A stretch of 64,000 bases of DNA from Streptomyces sp. A2-16 (GCF_018128905.1 NZ_CP063808.1:9362001-9426000); one strand, 5' to 3'; numbered from the stretch's first letter, positions 15,547 through 24,636 are shown. Notes: generated by a model from the letters alone, not told the origin. Numbers and translations: made by a program.

Positions 15547-16800
15547 TCAGAACATGTCCGGGCACCAAGGTCGCCTGGACGTCCGCAGCAGGGCGTCGGC
15601 CCCCCGGCCGGCGCCCGCTCGTTCTTCCCGCACCCGCCCCAGCGCCGCGAGCCGCTCCACCGACTCGTCACCGAGCCACAGCGCCGCCAACTCGCGCACG
15701 TCCAGCGTGAGATCGGGGCTCGCGGAGGTCGTCGTACAGGAGGCGCCCTCGGGTGAGGCCTCCAGCCGGTAGCGGCCGCCGGCCAGTCCTGCGGCGTCCA
15801 CCACCTCCAGCACCAGGGCACCCTCGCCGTCGTACGTCCGCGCCTCCAGGGCCCGTACGACATCCAGGATCCGCACCCACAGCCAGTCGGCCTGGGTGGT
15901 GATCCGGGCGGCGCGCGGGTCCGGCAGGAGGTGCGGGAGCAGGTCGTCGGGGGCGCGGGGGCCGCTCCTGACCTGGTTGACCCAGTCGATCGAGCAGAGG
16001 TAGTGCCACAGGGCGCGCTCGGCGGACGGGGTGGAGGCGAACATCGACCGTACGCTCGCCGTGTTCAGCGGCTGCTTTGCGTCGCCCCACTTGTCGTCGA
16101 CCTCGTACGCCAGCAGGCCCTCGACGGTGCCGTCGCCCGCCCGGTACACCGCGAAGAACGGTTCGGTCCACTTCGGGTCGACGCGTACGGCGCCCGTCTT
16201 GAGCTGCCACAGCCAATCACCGCGGCTCACGGCGCCCGGCGTGGCGCGGCGGACCCGGTCGTGCAGTTCGGGGCCGAGCTTGCGTACGTCCTCGGGGTCC
16301 ACCAGGTCGATACGGCCGCCGTCGGACAGGCCCGGGCCGCGGGGGTCGAGGCCGGTGCGCGGGACGTCGACGGTCCACTCGGCGGCGGTGGTCGCGGGGC
16401 CGAAGCCGTAGCGGCCGTAGATCCGGTACTCGGCGGCGATCAGCGTGGCCACGACGTCGCCGCGCTCCTTCGCCTCCGCGAGGTCCTGCCGCATCATCCG
16501 GGTGAGCAGACCGCGCCGGCGGTGGGTGGCGGTCACGGTGACGGCGGTGATCCCGTCGGCGGCCACGGGCTGACCGCCGACCGCCGTCACCTCCTGTGCG
16601 AAGGACCGGAAGGTCGCCACGCAGCGGTCCCCGTCGAAGGCCCCGACGAAGCGCCCCGGCTCGAACTGACTCCGTCGTGCATCCAGCTCCGCCTCGCTCA
16701 CGGCCGGCTCCCGCAGGAACCCGGCATGCACCGCCCGCAGCCACTCGGGATACTCGGCCTCGGTGATCGGACGGACGTCTATGTCGGCTGGGGCGCTCAT
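15547..16800 (-). CDS. Eis-like GNAT N-acetyltransferase
   Basis: 417 aa, the usual Eis length. The N-terminal GNAT domain has the acetyl-CoA loop TATHRRRGLLTRMM (around 90-103) and YGRYGFGPA. A second GNAT-like domain and a C-terminal SCP2-like domain follow, the latter ending in ...CPDMF. In mycobacterial Eis the terminal Phe carboxylate is the general base, and the C-terminal Phe is conserved here. Family members acetylate amines of aminoglycosides and other polyamines; the natural substrate is unknown. It is the first minus-strand gene left of RsiG, with 70 bp between them. Confidence 0.85.
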   Translation of the reverse strand: MSAPADIDVRPITEAEYPEWLRAVHAGFLREPAVSEAELDARRSQFEPGRFVGAFDGDRCVATFRSFAQEVTAVGGQPVAADGITAVTVTATHRRRGLLTRMMRQDLAEAKERGDVVATLIAAEYRIYGRYGFGPATTAAEWTVDVPRTGLDPRGPGLSDGGRIDLVDPEDVRKLGPELHDRVRRATPGAVSRGDWLWQLKTGAVRVDPKWTEPFFAVYRAGDGTVEGLLAYEVDDKWGDAKQPLNTASVRSMFASTPSAERALWHYLCSIDWVNQVRSGPRAPDDLLPHLLPDPRAARITTQADWLWVRILDVVRALEARTYDGEGALVLEVVDAAGLAGGRYRLEASPEGASCTTTSASPDLTLDVRELAALWLGDESVERLAALGRVREERAGAGRGADALLRTSRRPWCPDMF

Positions 16801-16870
16801 GGGGCCACGGTAGGCGGGCGGGAAAGTGGGTGTCTCGTCGATTTCGGCGCCCGGCCCGGCCGTACGGTTC

Positions 16871-17458
16871 CTAGGTCAGCAGGTCCTCCACCTGTGCCTC
16901 CCCCTCCCGGTACCGCCGTGCGATCTCCCCGCTGGACTCGTCCGCCGTCCGCTGCAGGCGCTGGCGGCGGCCCGACACCTGCTGCTCGTACCGCACGAGG
17001 CGGCCCATCGCGGTGCTCAGTTCCAGGTCGGTCCGCGCGGAGAGGTCCGAGAGTTCGACCTCGGCGAGCATCTCGGCGGCCAGCAGCCGGTACTCCTCGC
17101 TCTGCGGGGTGCCCAGCGTGACATGGCGGGCCGAGGAGCGGTGGCGGGCCGGGGCGTCGGTGAGGATCTCCGGGAGCCGCTCGACCACCGAGGCCTCCGG
17201 GAGCCGGTCCGGCAGCGAGCCCGTCGGGGACCGGCGGGCCAGTTCCGCGCGGAGGATGTCGATACGGCCCTGCAACAGCCGTCGGACATAGCTGAGATCC
17301 GCCTCGTCGCGCTGGGCGTCCCGGCGCAGGGTGCGCAGTTCGGGCAGGCTCAGGACGCCGAGATCGTGCTCGGGCGGCTCCGGGGGCAGCAGGGGGCTGT
17401 CCGTTCGCTGTGCGGGCGGCCGCCGACTGTCCAGCCGCCCGGTACTCGGTGTGCTCAT
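16871..17458 (-). CDS. rsiG: RsiG, c-di-GMP-dependent anti-sigma factor for WhiG
   Basis: 195 aa. It carries both copies of the RsiG signature E(X)3S(X)2R(X)3Q(X)3D exactly: E52-S56-R59-Q63-D67 and E158-S162-R165-Q169-D173. From published work in S. venezuelae, these two helices bind a c-di-GMP dimer, and the loaded protein sequesters sigma-WhiG, holding back sporulation genes. The N-terminal ~40 residues are Pro-rich and disordered, and the region between the motifs is helical. Start ATG with AGAGG upstream. All ten signature residues are intact, so it should be functional. Confidence 0.92.
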   Translation of the reverse strand: MSTPSTGRLDSRRPPAQRTDSPLLPPEPPEHDLGVLSLPELRTLRRDAQRDEADLSYVRRLLQGRIDILRAELARRSPTGSLPDRLPEASVVERLPEILTDAPARHRSSARHVTLGTPQSEEYRLLAAEMLAEVELSDLSARTDLELSTAMGRLVRYEQQVSGRRQRLQRTADESSGEIARRYREGEAQVEDLLT

Positions 17459-17615
17459 GCGCCTCTACCGTCCCCTCGACCGCGTGTGGAAGCATCGTGC
17501 CACCCCAAGTGGCCGCTATGTGACCGAGTGCCCCCGAACGGCCCCAGATGGGGGGTTAAGGATCAAAAACAAACCCGAACACGGCCCCTTTTCACCGGAC
17601 CGGCATGATGGGCGC

Positions 17616-18041
17616 ATGCGTGCAGTGGTGCAGAGGGTGGACGGCGCGAGCGTCGTCGTCGACGGTGAGACGGTCGGGGAGATCAGCGGCGAGGGCCTGT
17701 GCGTCCTCGTCGGGGTCACCCACGAGGACACCAAGGAGAAGGCGGCCCAACTCGCCCGCAAACTCTGGTCGGTGCGGATGCTGCACGACGAGAAGTCGTG
17801 CAGTGACATCGACGCCCCGCTGCTCGTGATCAGCCAGTTCACCCTGTACGGCGACGCCCGCAAGGGCCGCCGCCCCACCTGGAACGCCGCCGCCCCCGGC
17901 GACATCGCCGAGCCCCTCGTCGACGAGGTCGTCGCTCAGCTCCGCGCCCTGGGCGCGACGGTGGCCACCGGCCGCTTCGGCGCACGGATGCGGGTGTCCC
18001 TGACGAACGACGGCCCGTTCACGGTCCTGCTGGAGATGTGA
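17616..18041 (+). CDS. dtd: D-aminoacyl-tRNA deacylase
   Basis: 141 aa, typical DTD length. It begins MRAVVQRVDGASV and has the two family signatures: SQFTLYGD near residue 74 and NDGPFTVLL at the C-terminus, where the Gly-cisPro of the other subunit completes the active site. It hydrolyses D-aminoacyl-tRNA (and Gly-tRNA-Ala) to proofread chirality. The ATG follows GCGC without a strong ribosome site. It stands alone, divergent from rsiG. Confidence 0.95.
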   Translation: MRAVVQRVDGASVVVDGETVGEISGEGLCVLVGVTHEDTKEKAAQLARKLWSVRMLHDEKSCSDIDAPLLVISQFTLYGDARKGRRPTWNAAAPGDIAEPLVDEVVAQLRALGATVATGRFGARMRVSLTNDGPFTVLLEM

Positions 18042-18066
18042 CCCGTCCCGGCCCTGCCGTGATCCC

Positions 18067-19992
18067 TCACGGTCGGACCGGCGAAACGCGCAGGAACTCC
18101 CGGCAGTCCCGGGCCACGGCGGCCATACCGAGTTCCTCGGCCGTGGTGAGCGCGGTGCGGGCCAGGTCACCGGCTTTGGCCCGCACCGCGGGACTGCGCG
18201 AGCTCGACCGTGCGCGGGCCTCGTCCAGGCGCAGCCGGGCCATCTGGGCCGGCGAGTGCTGGGCCGGCCGCACCGCCCGGCGCAGATGCCCGAGCGCGGT
18301 CTCCGGCTCCCCCGCGACCAGCGCCAGCAGTCCGCTGAAGCGCGCCGCGGGGCCCAGCAGGACGGTCGGCCAGCCGGCGAGGACCAGGTCGCCGGGGTGC
18401 GCGTCGAGGAGGGCGCGCAGGGGTGGGACGTACGGCAGCCATTCCTCGACGCGTACGTCCCGTGCGGCCAACTCGGCGCAGGCCTGGGCGAGTACAGCGG
18501 CCGTGGGCAGCGCCCAGCCGTTCGGCGGGAACCCGGTGAAGCCGCCGGTGTCCGCGGCGAAGGCGAGCACCTGGTCGGCCGCCTGCTCGTGGCGGCCGGT
18601 CTCGCACAGGGCGAGTGCCAGGCCCGCCCGCCACACCGGGAAGTAGTCGCGGCGCCGGACGCCGGTCATGAGCGGGGAGCCGAACAGGTCGGCCATCCGG
18701 CCCTGTTCGTGGCGCAGCCAGTAGGCCTGGCCCAGACAGGTCTGGCTCAGGGTGTCGGCGGGTACCGACAGGTTCTCCTCCATGGCCTCGGCGATCGTCC
18801 TGGACTCGCCGAGGATCCACTCCTCGGCGGCGGCGAACTCGCCCTGCCACAGGTTCATCAGGGCGTCCAGCGTGCCCTGTTGCCAGCGGGCGAGGGTGCT
18901 GTGCCGGTGGGCCGCGTGCTCGCGGTGGCGTCGTACGGTCGCGTCCGCGGCGGTCACGCGGCCCACGCGTAACTGGTCGATGGCGAGGGCGACGAGGGCC
19001 TCGCCGATGAAGTACATCGAGCGGGAGCGGGTGGCGACGTCCCGCAACTCGGTGGACAGCGCGAGGAGTTCACCGGCGGGGGCGAAGTCGTAGAGGGCCC
19101 AGCGGCATTCGGTGAGCACCTCGCAGTGGGTCTCCGCGGTGATGCCCGGCAGGCGGCCCCGCAGTTCGCGCAGCGCTCCCCGGGCGCGGTCGACGCTGGT
19201 GCCGGGCTCGGCGCCGGGGACGGCGGTGTCGTCGCCGACGCCCATGGTGAGCTTCTTCGCGCGGTGCGCGGTCAGGCGCAGCCGCAGCTCCACCGCCGTG
19301 AGGTCCTCGCGGCCGGCCAGCATCCTCAGGCATTCGTCGATCCGTGCGATGAGGTCCCGGTCGACCTGGCCGGGGTCGGACCAGCGGCGGGCGCAGCGGA
19401 CGATCGCGTAGGCCCGCGCCAGGTCGTCGCCCTCGGCGGCCCGGTAGGCCGCGAGGTAGAGACGCCCCGCCTCGTACATGTCGCCGAGGAGATGGCGGGC
19501 GTCACCGCGCCGGATCAGCTGGTCGAACTCGGCGCCGAAGGTGTTGAAGGCGGTGAGAGCGCCTGCGGAACCCGGGCCGGCAGCCGGGCCTGAAGCCGAG
19601 CCGGCCGAGACGGCCGTGCCGCCCGAGGCAACCGAGGCTGCTGAAGCGCCCGCGACCCCGCCCCCGTCGGTTCCGTCGGGGGCGGCTCGCCGGGCCCGTG
19701 CCCCGGGGACGGGACCGCTCCGCCGTTGTCCGGACTGCCCGGACCGTCCGGACCGCCGGGGCCCCTCGGGTGCCGCCGTCCGGTCGGGCAGGAGGCCCAG
19801 CAGCTCCCCCTCCGCGTGCAGGGCCGTGTCGCACTCGCGGGCCAGGGCCGGGCCGGCCGTCCGGCTGCCGTTCTCCACCCTGCTCAGATAGCTCTTGCTG
19901 TAGTTGACGAGGCGTGACAGGCCGCCGAGCGAGAGCCCCGCCGCCTTTCTGCGCAGGCGCAGGGCCTCGGCGAATTCCTCTTCCGGTGTCAT
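18067..19992 (-). CDS. XRE-family regulator with long TPR-like C-terminus
   Basis: About 641 aa. A helix-turn-helix lies at residues ~5-60 (AGLSLGGLSRLVNYSKSYLSRVENG), followed by a ~90-residue Ala/Gly/Ser-rich linker. The rest is a long helical region with TPR-like repeats (ARAYAIVRCARRWSDPGQVD, AAEEWILGESRTIAEAM). This architecture is frequent in Streptomyces regulators that sense peptides or partner proteins. The ATG at 19992 has GGGGGAGG in front, so I use it rather than the upstream start at 20040. It converges on dtd with 25 bp between stops. Target genes unknown. Confidence 0.8.
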   Translation of the reverse strand: MTPEEEFAEALRLRRKAAGLSLGGLSRLVNYSKSYLSRVENGSRTAGPALARECDTALHAEGELLGLLPDRTAAPEGPRRSGRSGQSGQRRSGPVPGARARRAAPDGTDGGGVAGASAASVASGGTAVSAGSASGPAAGPGSAGALTAFNTFGAEFDQLIRRGDARHLLGDMYEAGRLYLAAYRAAEGDDLARAYAIVRCARRWSDPGQVDRDLIARIDECLRMLAGREDLTAVELRLRLTAHRAKKLTMGVGDDTAVPGAEPGTSVDRARGALRELRGRLPGITAETHCEVLTECRWALYDFAPAGELLALSTELRDVATRSRSMYFIGEALVALAIDQLRVGRVTAADATVRRHREHAAHRHSTLARWQQGTLDALMNLWQGEFAAAEEWILGESRTIAEAMEENLSVPADTLSQTCLGQAYWLRHEQGRMADLFGSPLMTGVRRRDYFPVWRAGLALALCETGRHEQAADQVLAFAADTGGFTGFPPNGWALPTAAVLAQACAELAARDVRVEEWLPYVPPLRALLDAHPGDLVLAGWPTVLLGPAARFSGLLALVAGEPETALGHLRRAVRPAQHSPAQMARLRLDEARARSSSRSPAVRAKAGDLARTALTTAEELGMAAVARDCREFLRVSPVRP

Positions 19993-20196
19993 GGCGCCTC
20001 CCCCGGGGCCCGGCATGTCGCCGGCTCGTTCGCCGAACACTCGCTCCCTGTGCCCGTACCGTCGCTGCCCGTTGCCAAATTATGGGTTGTCAACGGCATA
20101 TCGCGCCCTGTGTTTCCAGCCTGACTCACTCTGGAGGTGGAGAGCGCCCCGCGCGGGGGGCGGGGCGCTCACGACGGGGGAAAGTCAGGGCATGCC

Positions 20197-20895
20197 ATGA
20201 GCACACACATCAGGGGCGGGGAGCCCCGGGCGCGGGACGGACGCTCCGACGAGGACCGGGAGCCGCAGTCGGGCCCGCAGAGCATCCCGCGTGCCGTCCT
20301 GCTGACCGGGTTCCTGATCACCGCGCTGGGCGGGCTGACCGGCATCGCCGCGGTGGTCTCGGCGCTCACCGGGCTGGGCGGGGGCGGCGAGGAGCAGCAG
20401 GGGGCCGCGCCGCCCTCACCGGCCACGACCACCGGCACGGCCATGGTCCGCATCCAGTACCCGCAGCAGGCGGCCCCGGTACGGCACCACCAGAAGGTCT
20501 ACGGCGTCGCGGTGATCCCGCCGCACCACAGCCTGTGGCTGGCGAGCCACAAGAAGGGCGAGAGCGCCCTGTACCTGCTGGGCCGGGCGCACATCGTCAA
20601 GCAGGGCACCGGGCGGACCGGTCCGTCGAGCTGGGACGCCTGTCCGCAGATCGGCGACTTCCCGGCACAGCGGGGGGCGAGCTTCGAGATCGTCGCGGCG
20701 CTGGTCCCGGACGACGTCTCCGACTACCTGCTCGGTGCCACGACCTACACCGGCGGCCGGCTGGTCCCGGCGAAAGCGGGCGCGGGCGTGGCGGGCCTGG
20801 TCAGCGACCGGCTGCCGCCGGGCACCGACACGGCCCACCAGACGTCGGTGTGGGTGACCCTCGACCGAGGTGGCGAGAACTGCGCCACCGGCTGA
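20197..20895 (+). CDS. Single-pass membrane protein of unknown function
   Basis: 232 aa with a charged N-terminus and one membrane helix at about 34-58 (AVLLTGFLITALGGLTGIAA). A Gly/Gln/Pro/Thr linker and an exported domain of ~150 residues follow, with YGVAVIPPHHSLWLASHK and two cysteines (DACPQIGDF and ENCATG) that could form a disulfide. No family recognised. It is divergent from the XRE regulator, whose product may control it. Confidence 0.7.
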   Translation: MSTHIRGGEPRARDGRSDEDREPQSGPQSIPRAVLLTGFLITALGGLTGIAAVVSALTGLGGGGEEQQGAAPPSPATTTGTAMVRIQYPQQAAPVRHHQKVYGVAVIPPHHSLWLASHKKGESALYLLGRAHIVKQGTGRTGPSSWDACPQIGDFPAQRGASFEIVAALVPDDVSDYLLGATTYTGGRLVPAKAGAGVAGLVSDRLPPGTDTAHQTSVWVTLDRGGENCATG

Positions 20896-20921
20896 GGGCG
20901 CGCACCGGCCAGGACTCCGAA

Positions 20922-20956
20922 CCGGCCGAGGGGCTGTACCGGCCGAGGGGCTGTAC
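20922..20956. repeat. 17-bp tandem duplication after the membrane protein gene
   Basis: CCGGCCGAGGGGCTGTAC is repeated head to tail with a 17-bp period between convergent genes. It probably arose by replication slippage. No ORF is affected. Confidence 0.6.
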
Positions 20957-20967
20957 TTGGCGAGGGC

Positions 20968-21933
20968 CTACGGCTCCACGACGACTTCCTGCGCCGCGGC
21001 CGTAGTGTCGGCGACGAGCCGCGCGTCCAGGGGTACGTTCCGCTTGATCAGGGCGAGGGCGACCGGGCCGAGTTCGTGGTGCCGTACGGACGTCGTCACG
21101 AAACCGATCTTGCGGCCGTCGGGCCCCTCGTCCGCCAGCCGGATGTCGGTGCCGGCGGGCGGCAGGTGCACCTCGCTGCCGTCCAGGTGCAGGAAGACCA
21201 GACGCCGCGGGGGCTTGCCCAGGTTCTGCACCCGGGCGACGGTCTCCTGCCCCCGGTAGCAGCCCTTCTGCAGGTGCACGGCCGTACCGATCCAGCCCAA
21301 CTCGTGCGGGATGGTGCGGTGGTCGGTCTCGAAGCCGAGACGGGGGCGGTGGTGCTCGACGCGCAGCGCCTCGTAGGCGAGCAGACCGGCCGCGGGCCCG
21401 GACTTCTCGGCGTACGACTCCAGGTCCGCGCGCGGCAGGAACAGATCGCGGCCGTACGGCGTCTCGCGTACGACGACCCCCTCCGGCACCTCGGCGATGG
21501 AACCGGCGGGGAGGTGGACGATCGCGAACTCGTCGGTGCGGTCGGCGACATCGACCCGGTAGAAGAACTTCATCGACTCCAGGTAGGCGATCAGCGCGCC
21601 CTGGGTGTCGGGTTCGACGTGCGCCCAGACGGTCGTGCCGTCGTCGACGAGATACAGGGCGTGCTCGATGTGGCCGTGCGCGGAGAGGATGAGGGCCTCG
21701 GTGGCCTGCCCCTCCGGCAGGTCGCTGACGTGCTGGGTGAGCAGCAGGTGCAGCCAGCTGAGGCGGTCGTCGCCGGTGACGGAGATCACCCCGCGGTGCG
21801 AGAGGTCGACGAAGCCGATGCCGTCGGCGAGGGCGCGCTGTTCGCGGAACAGATCGCCGTAGTGCGCGGCTACGCCTTCGTCCACGCCCTCGGCGGGGAC
21901 GGCGCCGGGCAGGGACAGCAGAGGGCTCTTCAT
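20968..21933 (-). CDS. ygfZ: YgfZ/GcvT-domain folate-binding protein
   Basis: 321 aa with the YgfZ signature KGCYRGQETVARV near residue 225 and the GcvT-like fold (FVDLSHRGVISVTGDDRLSWLHLLLTQ). YgfZ proteins bind tetrahydrofolate and help assemble or repair certain Fe-S enzymes; the Cys of K-G-C-Y is required. ATG start. It begins 10 bp after the nur stop, so it is co-transcribed with nur and probably with the upstream genes. Confidence 0.9.
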   Translation of the reverse strand: MKSPLLSLPGAVPAEGVDEGVAAHYGDLFREQRALADGIGFVDLSHRGVISVTGDDRLSWLHLLLTQHVSDLPEGQATEALILSAHGHIEHALYLVDDGTTVWAHVEPDTQGALIAYLESMKFFYRVDVADRTDEFAIVHLPAGSIAEVPEGVVVRETPYGRDLFLPRADLESYAEKSGPAAGLLAYEALRVEHHRPRLGFETDHRTIPHELGWIGTAVHLQKGCYRGQETVARVQNLGKPPRRLVFLHLDGSEVHLPPAGTDIRLADEGPDGRKIGFVTTSVRHHELGPVALALIKRNVPLDARLVADTTAAAQEVVVEP

Positions 21934-21943
21934 ATGCCTAAGC

Positions 21944-22381
21944 CTACGACTCGGTAGTTGAAGCCTTGAGAGAACAGTCCTTGCAGCGGCCGAAGATCGC
22001 GAAGTGCTTCATGTCGGTCTCGAAGCCGAAGGTGTCGCGCAGCTTGGCCGTGAACTCGGCGGCCACCTTGATGTCGGCCTCGATGACGTTCTCGCAGTCG
22101 CGGCAGACCAGGTGGATGTGGTGATGGCGGTCGGCGAGGTGGTACGTCGGCGCCCCGTGCCCGAGGTGGGCGTGGCTGACCAGACCGAGCTCCTCCAGGA
22201 GCTCCAGGGTCCGGTACACCGTGGAAATGTTGACCCCCGACGCCGTCTTCTTCACTTCCGTGAGGATGTCGTCGGGGGTCGCGTGCTCCAGGGTGTCCAC
22301 GGCTTCGAGGACAAGCTGGCGCTGCGGCGTCAGCCGGTAGCCGCGCTGCCTGAGGTCGCTCTTCCAGTCGGTGCTCACCAC
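21944..22381 (-). CDS. nur: Nur, nickel-responsive Fur-family repressor
   Basis: 145 aa Fur-family protein beginning MVSTDWKSDLRQRGYRLTPQR. I recall the crystallised S. coelicolor Nur as nearly identical at this end. It has a winged helix (VNISTVYRTLELLEELGLV) and the metal-binding loop HHHIHLVCRDC at about 85-95. The second Cys pair (CKDC) is near the C-terminus. Nur represses nickel uptake and sodF and permits sodN expression when Ni is present. GTG start. Its place next to ygfZ and the nitrobindin-like gene matches the S. coelicolor nur locus. Confidence 0.9.
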   Translation of the reverse strand: MVSTDWKSDLRQRGYRLTPQRQLVLEAVDTLEHATPDDILTEVKKTASGVNISTVYRTLELLEELGLVSHAHLGHGAPTYHLADRHHHIHLVCRDCENVIEADIKVAAEFTAKLRDTFGFETDMKHFAIFGRCKDCSLKASTTES

Positions 22382-22432
22382 ACTGGAAGTCTAGGACCTC
22401 CCGGCGCGGGGGCCGCCTGAATCGGGCGGGGC

Positions 22433-23008
22433 CTACTTGAAGAAGGCGATGCCGTCGTCCGGCATGTCGTCCGGGAGGGCCTTGGCCCAGCGTTCGACGT
22501 CTTCCGGGGTGACGACCTTCTTCAGGTGGGCCGACATGTAGGGGCGCAGCTCGACCTCGGGGGTCTGCTTCTCGCCGACCCACATGAGGTCGCTCTTGAC
22601 GTAGCCGTAGAGCCGCTTGCCGCCGCTGTACGGGCCCGAGGCGGCCGTACGCGCGACGGCGTCGGTCACCAGGTCGATCTGCGGCTTCTGGTCGGCCATC
22701 TCGCCGTACCAGATCTCGACGACTCCGTCGTCGCGGACCATCGTCACCTCGACCTTGCGGTCGGCGTCGATGCGCCAGAAGCCGTGCTCGGTCTCCAGCG
22801 GGCGGACCTTGTTGCCGTCGTTGTCCAGGACCCAGGTGTGGGAGTGGTACTCCAGGAAGTCCCGGCCGTCGTGGCTGAAGGTCACCTCCTGGCCGAAGTT
22901 GCACTTCTCCGAGCCCGGGAAGTCGTGCACGCCCGCGCCGGCCCAGTTGCCGAGCAGGAAGGCGAGCGGGACGAGGCCCTTGTGGAGGTCGGACGGGATC
23001 TCGATCAT
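22433..23008 (-). CDS. FABP-family heme-binding beta-barrel (nitrobindin-like)
   Basis: 191 aa. The nitrobindin signature G-x-W-x-G-x-G is present as LLGNWAGAG near residue 19. The rest alternates in beta-strand pattern (VTFSHDGRDFLEYHSHTWVL, FWRIDADRKVEVTMV). A C-terminal PYMSAHLKKV supplies a His placed like the proximal heme ligand. The family binds ferric heme and reacts with NO or peroxynitrite. It starts 23 bp after a 32-aa membrane peptide gene and is followed by nur 51 bp later. Confidence 0.85.
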   Translation of the reverse strand: MIEIPSDLHKGLVPLAFLLGNWAGAGVHDFPGSEKCNFGQEVTFSHDGRDFLEYHSHTWVLDNDGNKVRPLETEHGFWRIDADRKVEVTMVRDDGVVEIWYGEMADQKPQIDLVTDAVARTAASGPYSGGKRLYGYVKSDLMWVGEKQTPEVELRPYMSAHLKKVVTPEDVERWAKALPDDMPDDGIAFFK

Positions 23009-23030
23009 GAGTGGCGGTTCCTAGAGGGGG

Positions 23031-23129
23031 TCAGCGCTGGCCCTGGTACAGCTTCTTCACGGTCAGTCCGGCGAAGGCGAGAACGCCGACGCAGACCAGG
23101 ACCAGCAGGGCTTCGAAGAAGATCTCCAC
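23031..23129 (-). CDS. Conserved 32-aa single-span membrane peptide
   Basis: A GTG-started 33-codon frame encodes MEIFFEALLVLVCVGVLAF followed by AGLTVKKLYQGQR. That is one membrane helix plus a basic tail, a typical N-out/C-in bitopic micropeptide. GAGGAG lies 7 bp upstream of the GTG. It ends 23 bp before the nitrobindin-like gene, so it is the first gene of that operon. It resembles a tiny protein I recall in other Streptomyces at this position. Function unknown. Confidence 0.7.
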   Translation of the reverse strand: MEIFFEALLVLVCVGVLAFAGLTVKKLYQGQR

Positions 23130-23232
23130 GGGGTGCTCCTCGGATGAGCGTGGTGCGGTGCATGTACACGGGCCGGGCCCCAGCTTACGCGGCCGGGGCC
23201 CGGGGGCCGGTGCGAGGTTCCCTTACCGGGGC

Positions 23233-24636
23233 TCAGCCCAGGAGCTGGCTCTGCAGGGTCACGGTCTGCTGGAACGGGACGGGGTTCGCGGCGCCCTTGC
23301 GGGACTGGACGACGAGGGCGAGGACGTCTCCGGCGCTGATGTAGGCGTGGCGGGTCTGTTCCCCGCCGTACGGCTTCGACTCGACGTAGACGGAGGCGGT
23401 GATGTCCTGGATGCGGGCCGCGTCCGGGAAGTGCTCGTCGGAGACGGAGTCGGGGGCGTCGCGCAGTGCGTGGTGAGGGCTGCCGTAGGGGGCGAGGACC
23501 CTGCCGAAGAGGTCGTCCGCGACGGCCGCGGTGTCGAACTGGAGCAGGTAGATCCGGGTGTGCGTGCCGTCGGGGGTGCTCCAGCCGCGGGCCGCGATGT
23601 GCCGCAGGCCGCTCTCGGACAACTGCTTCCCGAGCTCCTCACGGTCCTCCTTCTCGGCGTACTCGGAGAGCAGGTCCTTCGTCGCCAGCCAACCGTCGGT
23701 CCCGCTGAGCGCCTTGTCGACGGTCGCCCCCTGGGGCGCGGGCAGCACGAGCGCCCTCAGATCGGCGTAGTGGCTGCCTGCCTTGTTCTCCGCGTCGAGC
23801 GGCCCCGGGCTCCCGGAGGGCAACGGCGCCTTCGTCAACGTCGGATAGACCCACCGCCCGTCCGACACCGTCCCCAGCCCCGGCACGTCCGTCCGCTCCA
23901 TCCCGGCGATCCCGTACGCGGTCCCGGCCCCGAACGCGGCGAAGGCGAGGACGGCAGCGGTCCAGCGGAGCGTTGCCCGCAGGACACGGCGGTTCTTGGG
24001 GGCGGGGTCCGGAGCGAGGGCGGGATCGGCCGCGGGCGCCGGGCCGGAATCGGACGCGGATACCGATCCGGGCTCGGACACGGGTGCCGATCCTGACGCG
24101 GGCACGGGTGCCGATCCGGGCTCGGACACGGGTGCCGATCCGGGCTCGGGCACGGCCGCGAGCTGCGCTGCGACCTCACGCGTGGGCTCCGCCACGAGCC
24201 CCGACACCGGGGCTGGCACGGGCTCGGCCACCCCCTCGGGCGCCGCCGCGGACTCAGGCACACGCGTGGGCTCCGCCACGAGCCCTGACACCGGAGCCGG
24301 CGCGGGCTCGGCCACCGGCGCTGGCGCCGCCGCGGACTCAGGCGTCCTCGCCGGCTCGGGCCGGGATGTGGTCGTGGTGGCCGGGGGTTCGGCGGGCCGG
24401 GGCGGCTGCACCCGGGCCTGCGGATCGCTCCGGTCGGGCTGGTCTGCGTCCTGAACCCCGTCGGCCCGGTCGGTCGCCCCGGTCTGATCCGGCGTCCCGA
24501 CCTGCCCGGCCTCGTGGACCGGTACCGCCGCCTCGGCCCGAGCGGTCTCCACGCCCGGGTCCGGCAGCTCGGACTTGTCACGATCGGCGGCCGGAGCCAC
24601 GGGCCGGGTCGGCTTCTCTTCCGTCTGTTCCGTCAT
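23233..24636 (-). CDS. Repeat-rich bitopic membrane protein (block copy 2, gene 3)
   Basis: 467 aa. Residues ~1-225 are disordered, rich in Pro/Ala/Glu/Ser, with internal repeats (APVSEPGS units and an 84-bp duplicated segment). One membrane helix follows (WTAAVLAFAAFGAGTAYGIAG). The extracytoplasmic domain of ~215 residues (DVPGLG... ending TVTLQSQLLG) is homologous to the C-terminus of the 26350-27372 product (conserved SEYAE, LRHI-ARGW, AYISAGDVLALV). ATG overlaps the upstream stop by 4 bp with GGGGAG in front. A longer upstream frame is a shadow of the preceding gene. Function unknown. Confidence 0.75.
   Translation of the reverse strand: MTEQTEEKPTRPVAPAADRDKSELPDPGVETARAEAAVPVHEAGQVGTPDQTGATDRADGVQDADQPDRSDPQARVQPPRPAEPPATTTTSRPEPARTPESAAAPAPVAEPAPAPVSGLVAEPTRVPESAAAPEGVAEPVPAPVSGLVAEPTREVAAQLAAVPEPGSAPVSEPGSAPVPASGSAPVSEPGSVSASDSGPAPAADPALAPDPAPKNRRVLRATLRWTAAVLAFAAFGAGTAYGIAGMERTDVPGLGTVSDGRWVYPTLTKAPLPSGSPGPLDAENKAGSHYADLRALVLPAPQGATVDKALSGTDGWLATKDLLSEYAEKEDREELGKQLSESGLRHIAARGWSTPDGTHTRIYLLQFDTAAVADDLFGRVLAPYGSPHHALRDAPDSVSDEHFPDAARIQDITASVYVESKPYGGEQTRHAYISAGDVLALVVQSRKGAANPVPFQQTVTLQSQLLG
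24028..24348. repeat. Tandem repeats inside the gene at 23233-24636
   Basis: Two kinds. Units around GATCCGGGCTCGGACACGGG recur at about 24063-24160. A diverged ~84-bp unit beginning CGTGGGCTCCGCCACGAGCC occurs at 24181 and again at 24265. Both are multiples of three and keep the frame, lengthening the disordered cytoplasmic segment. Confidence 0.7.
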
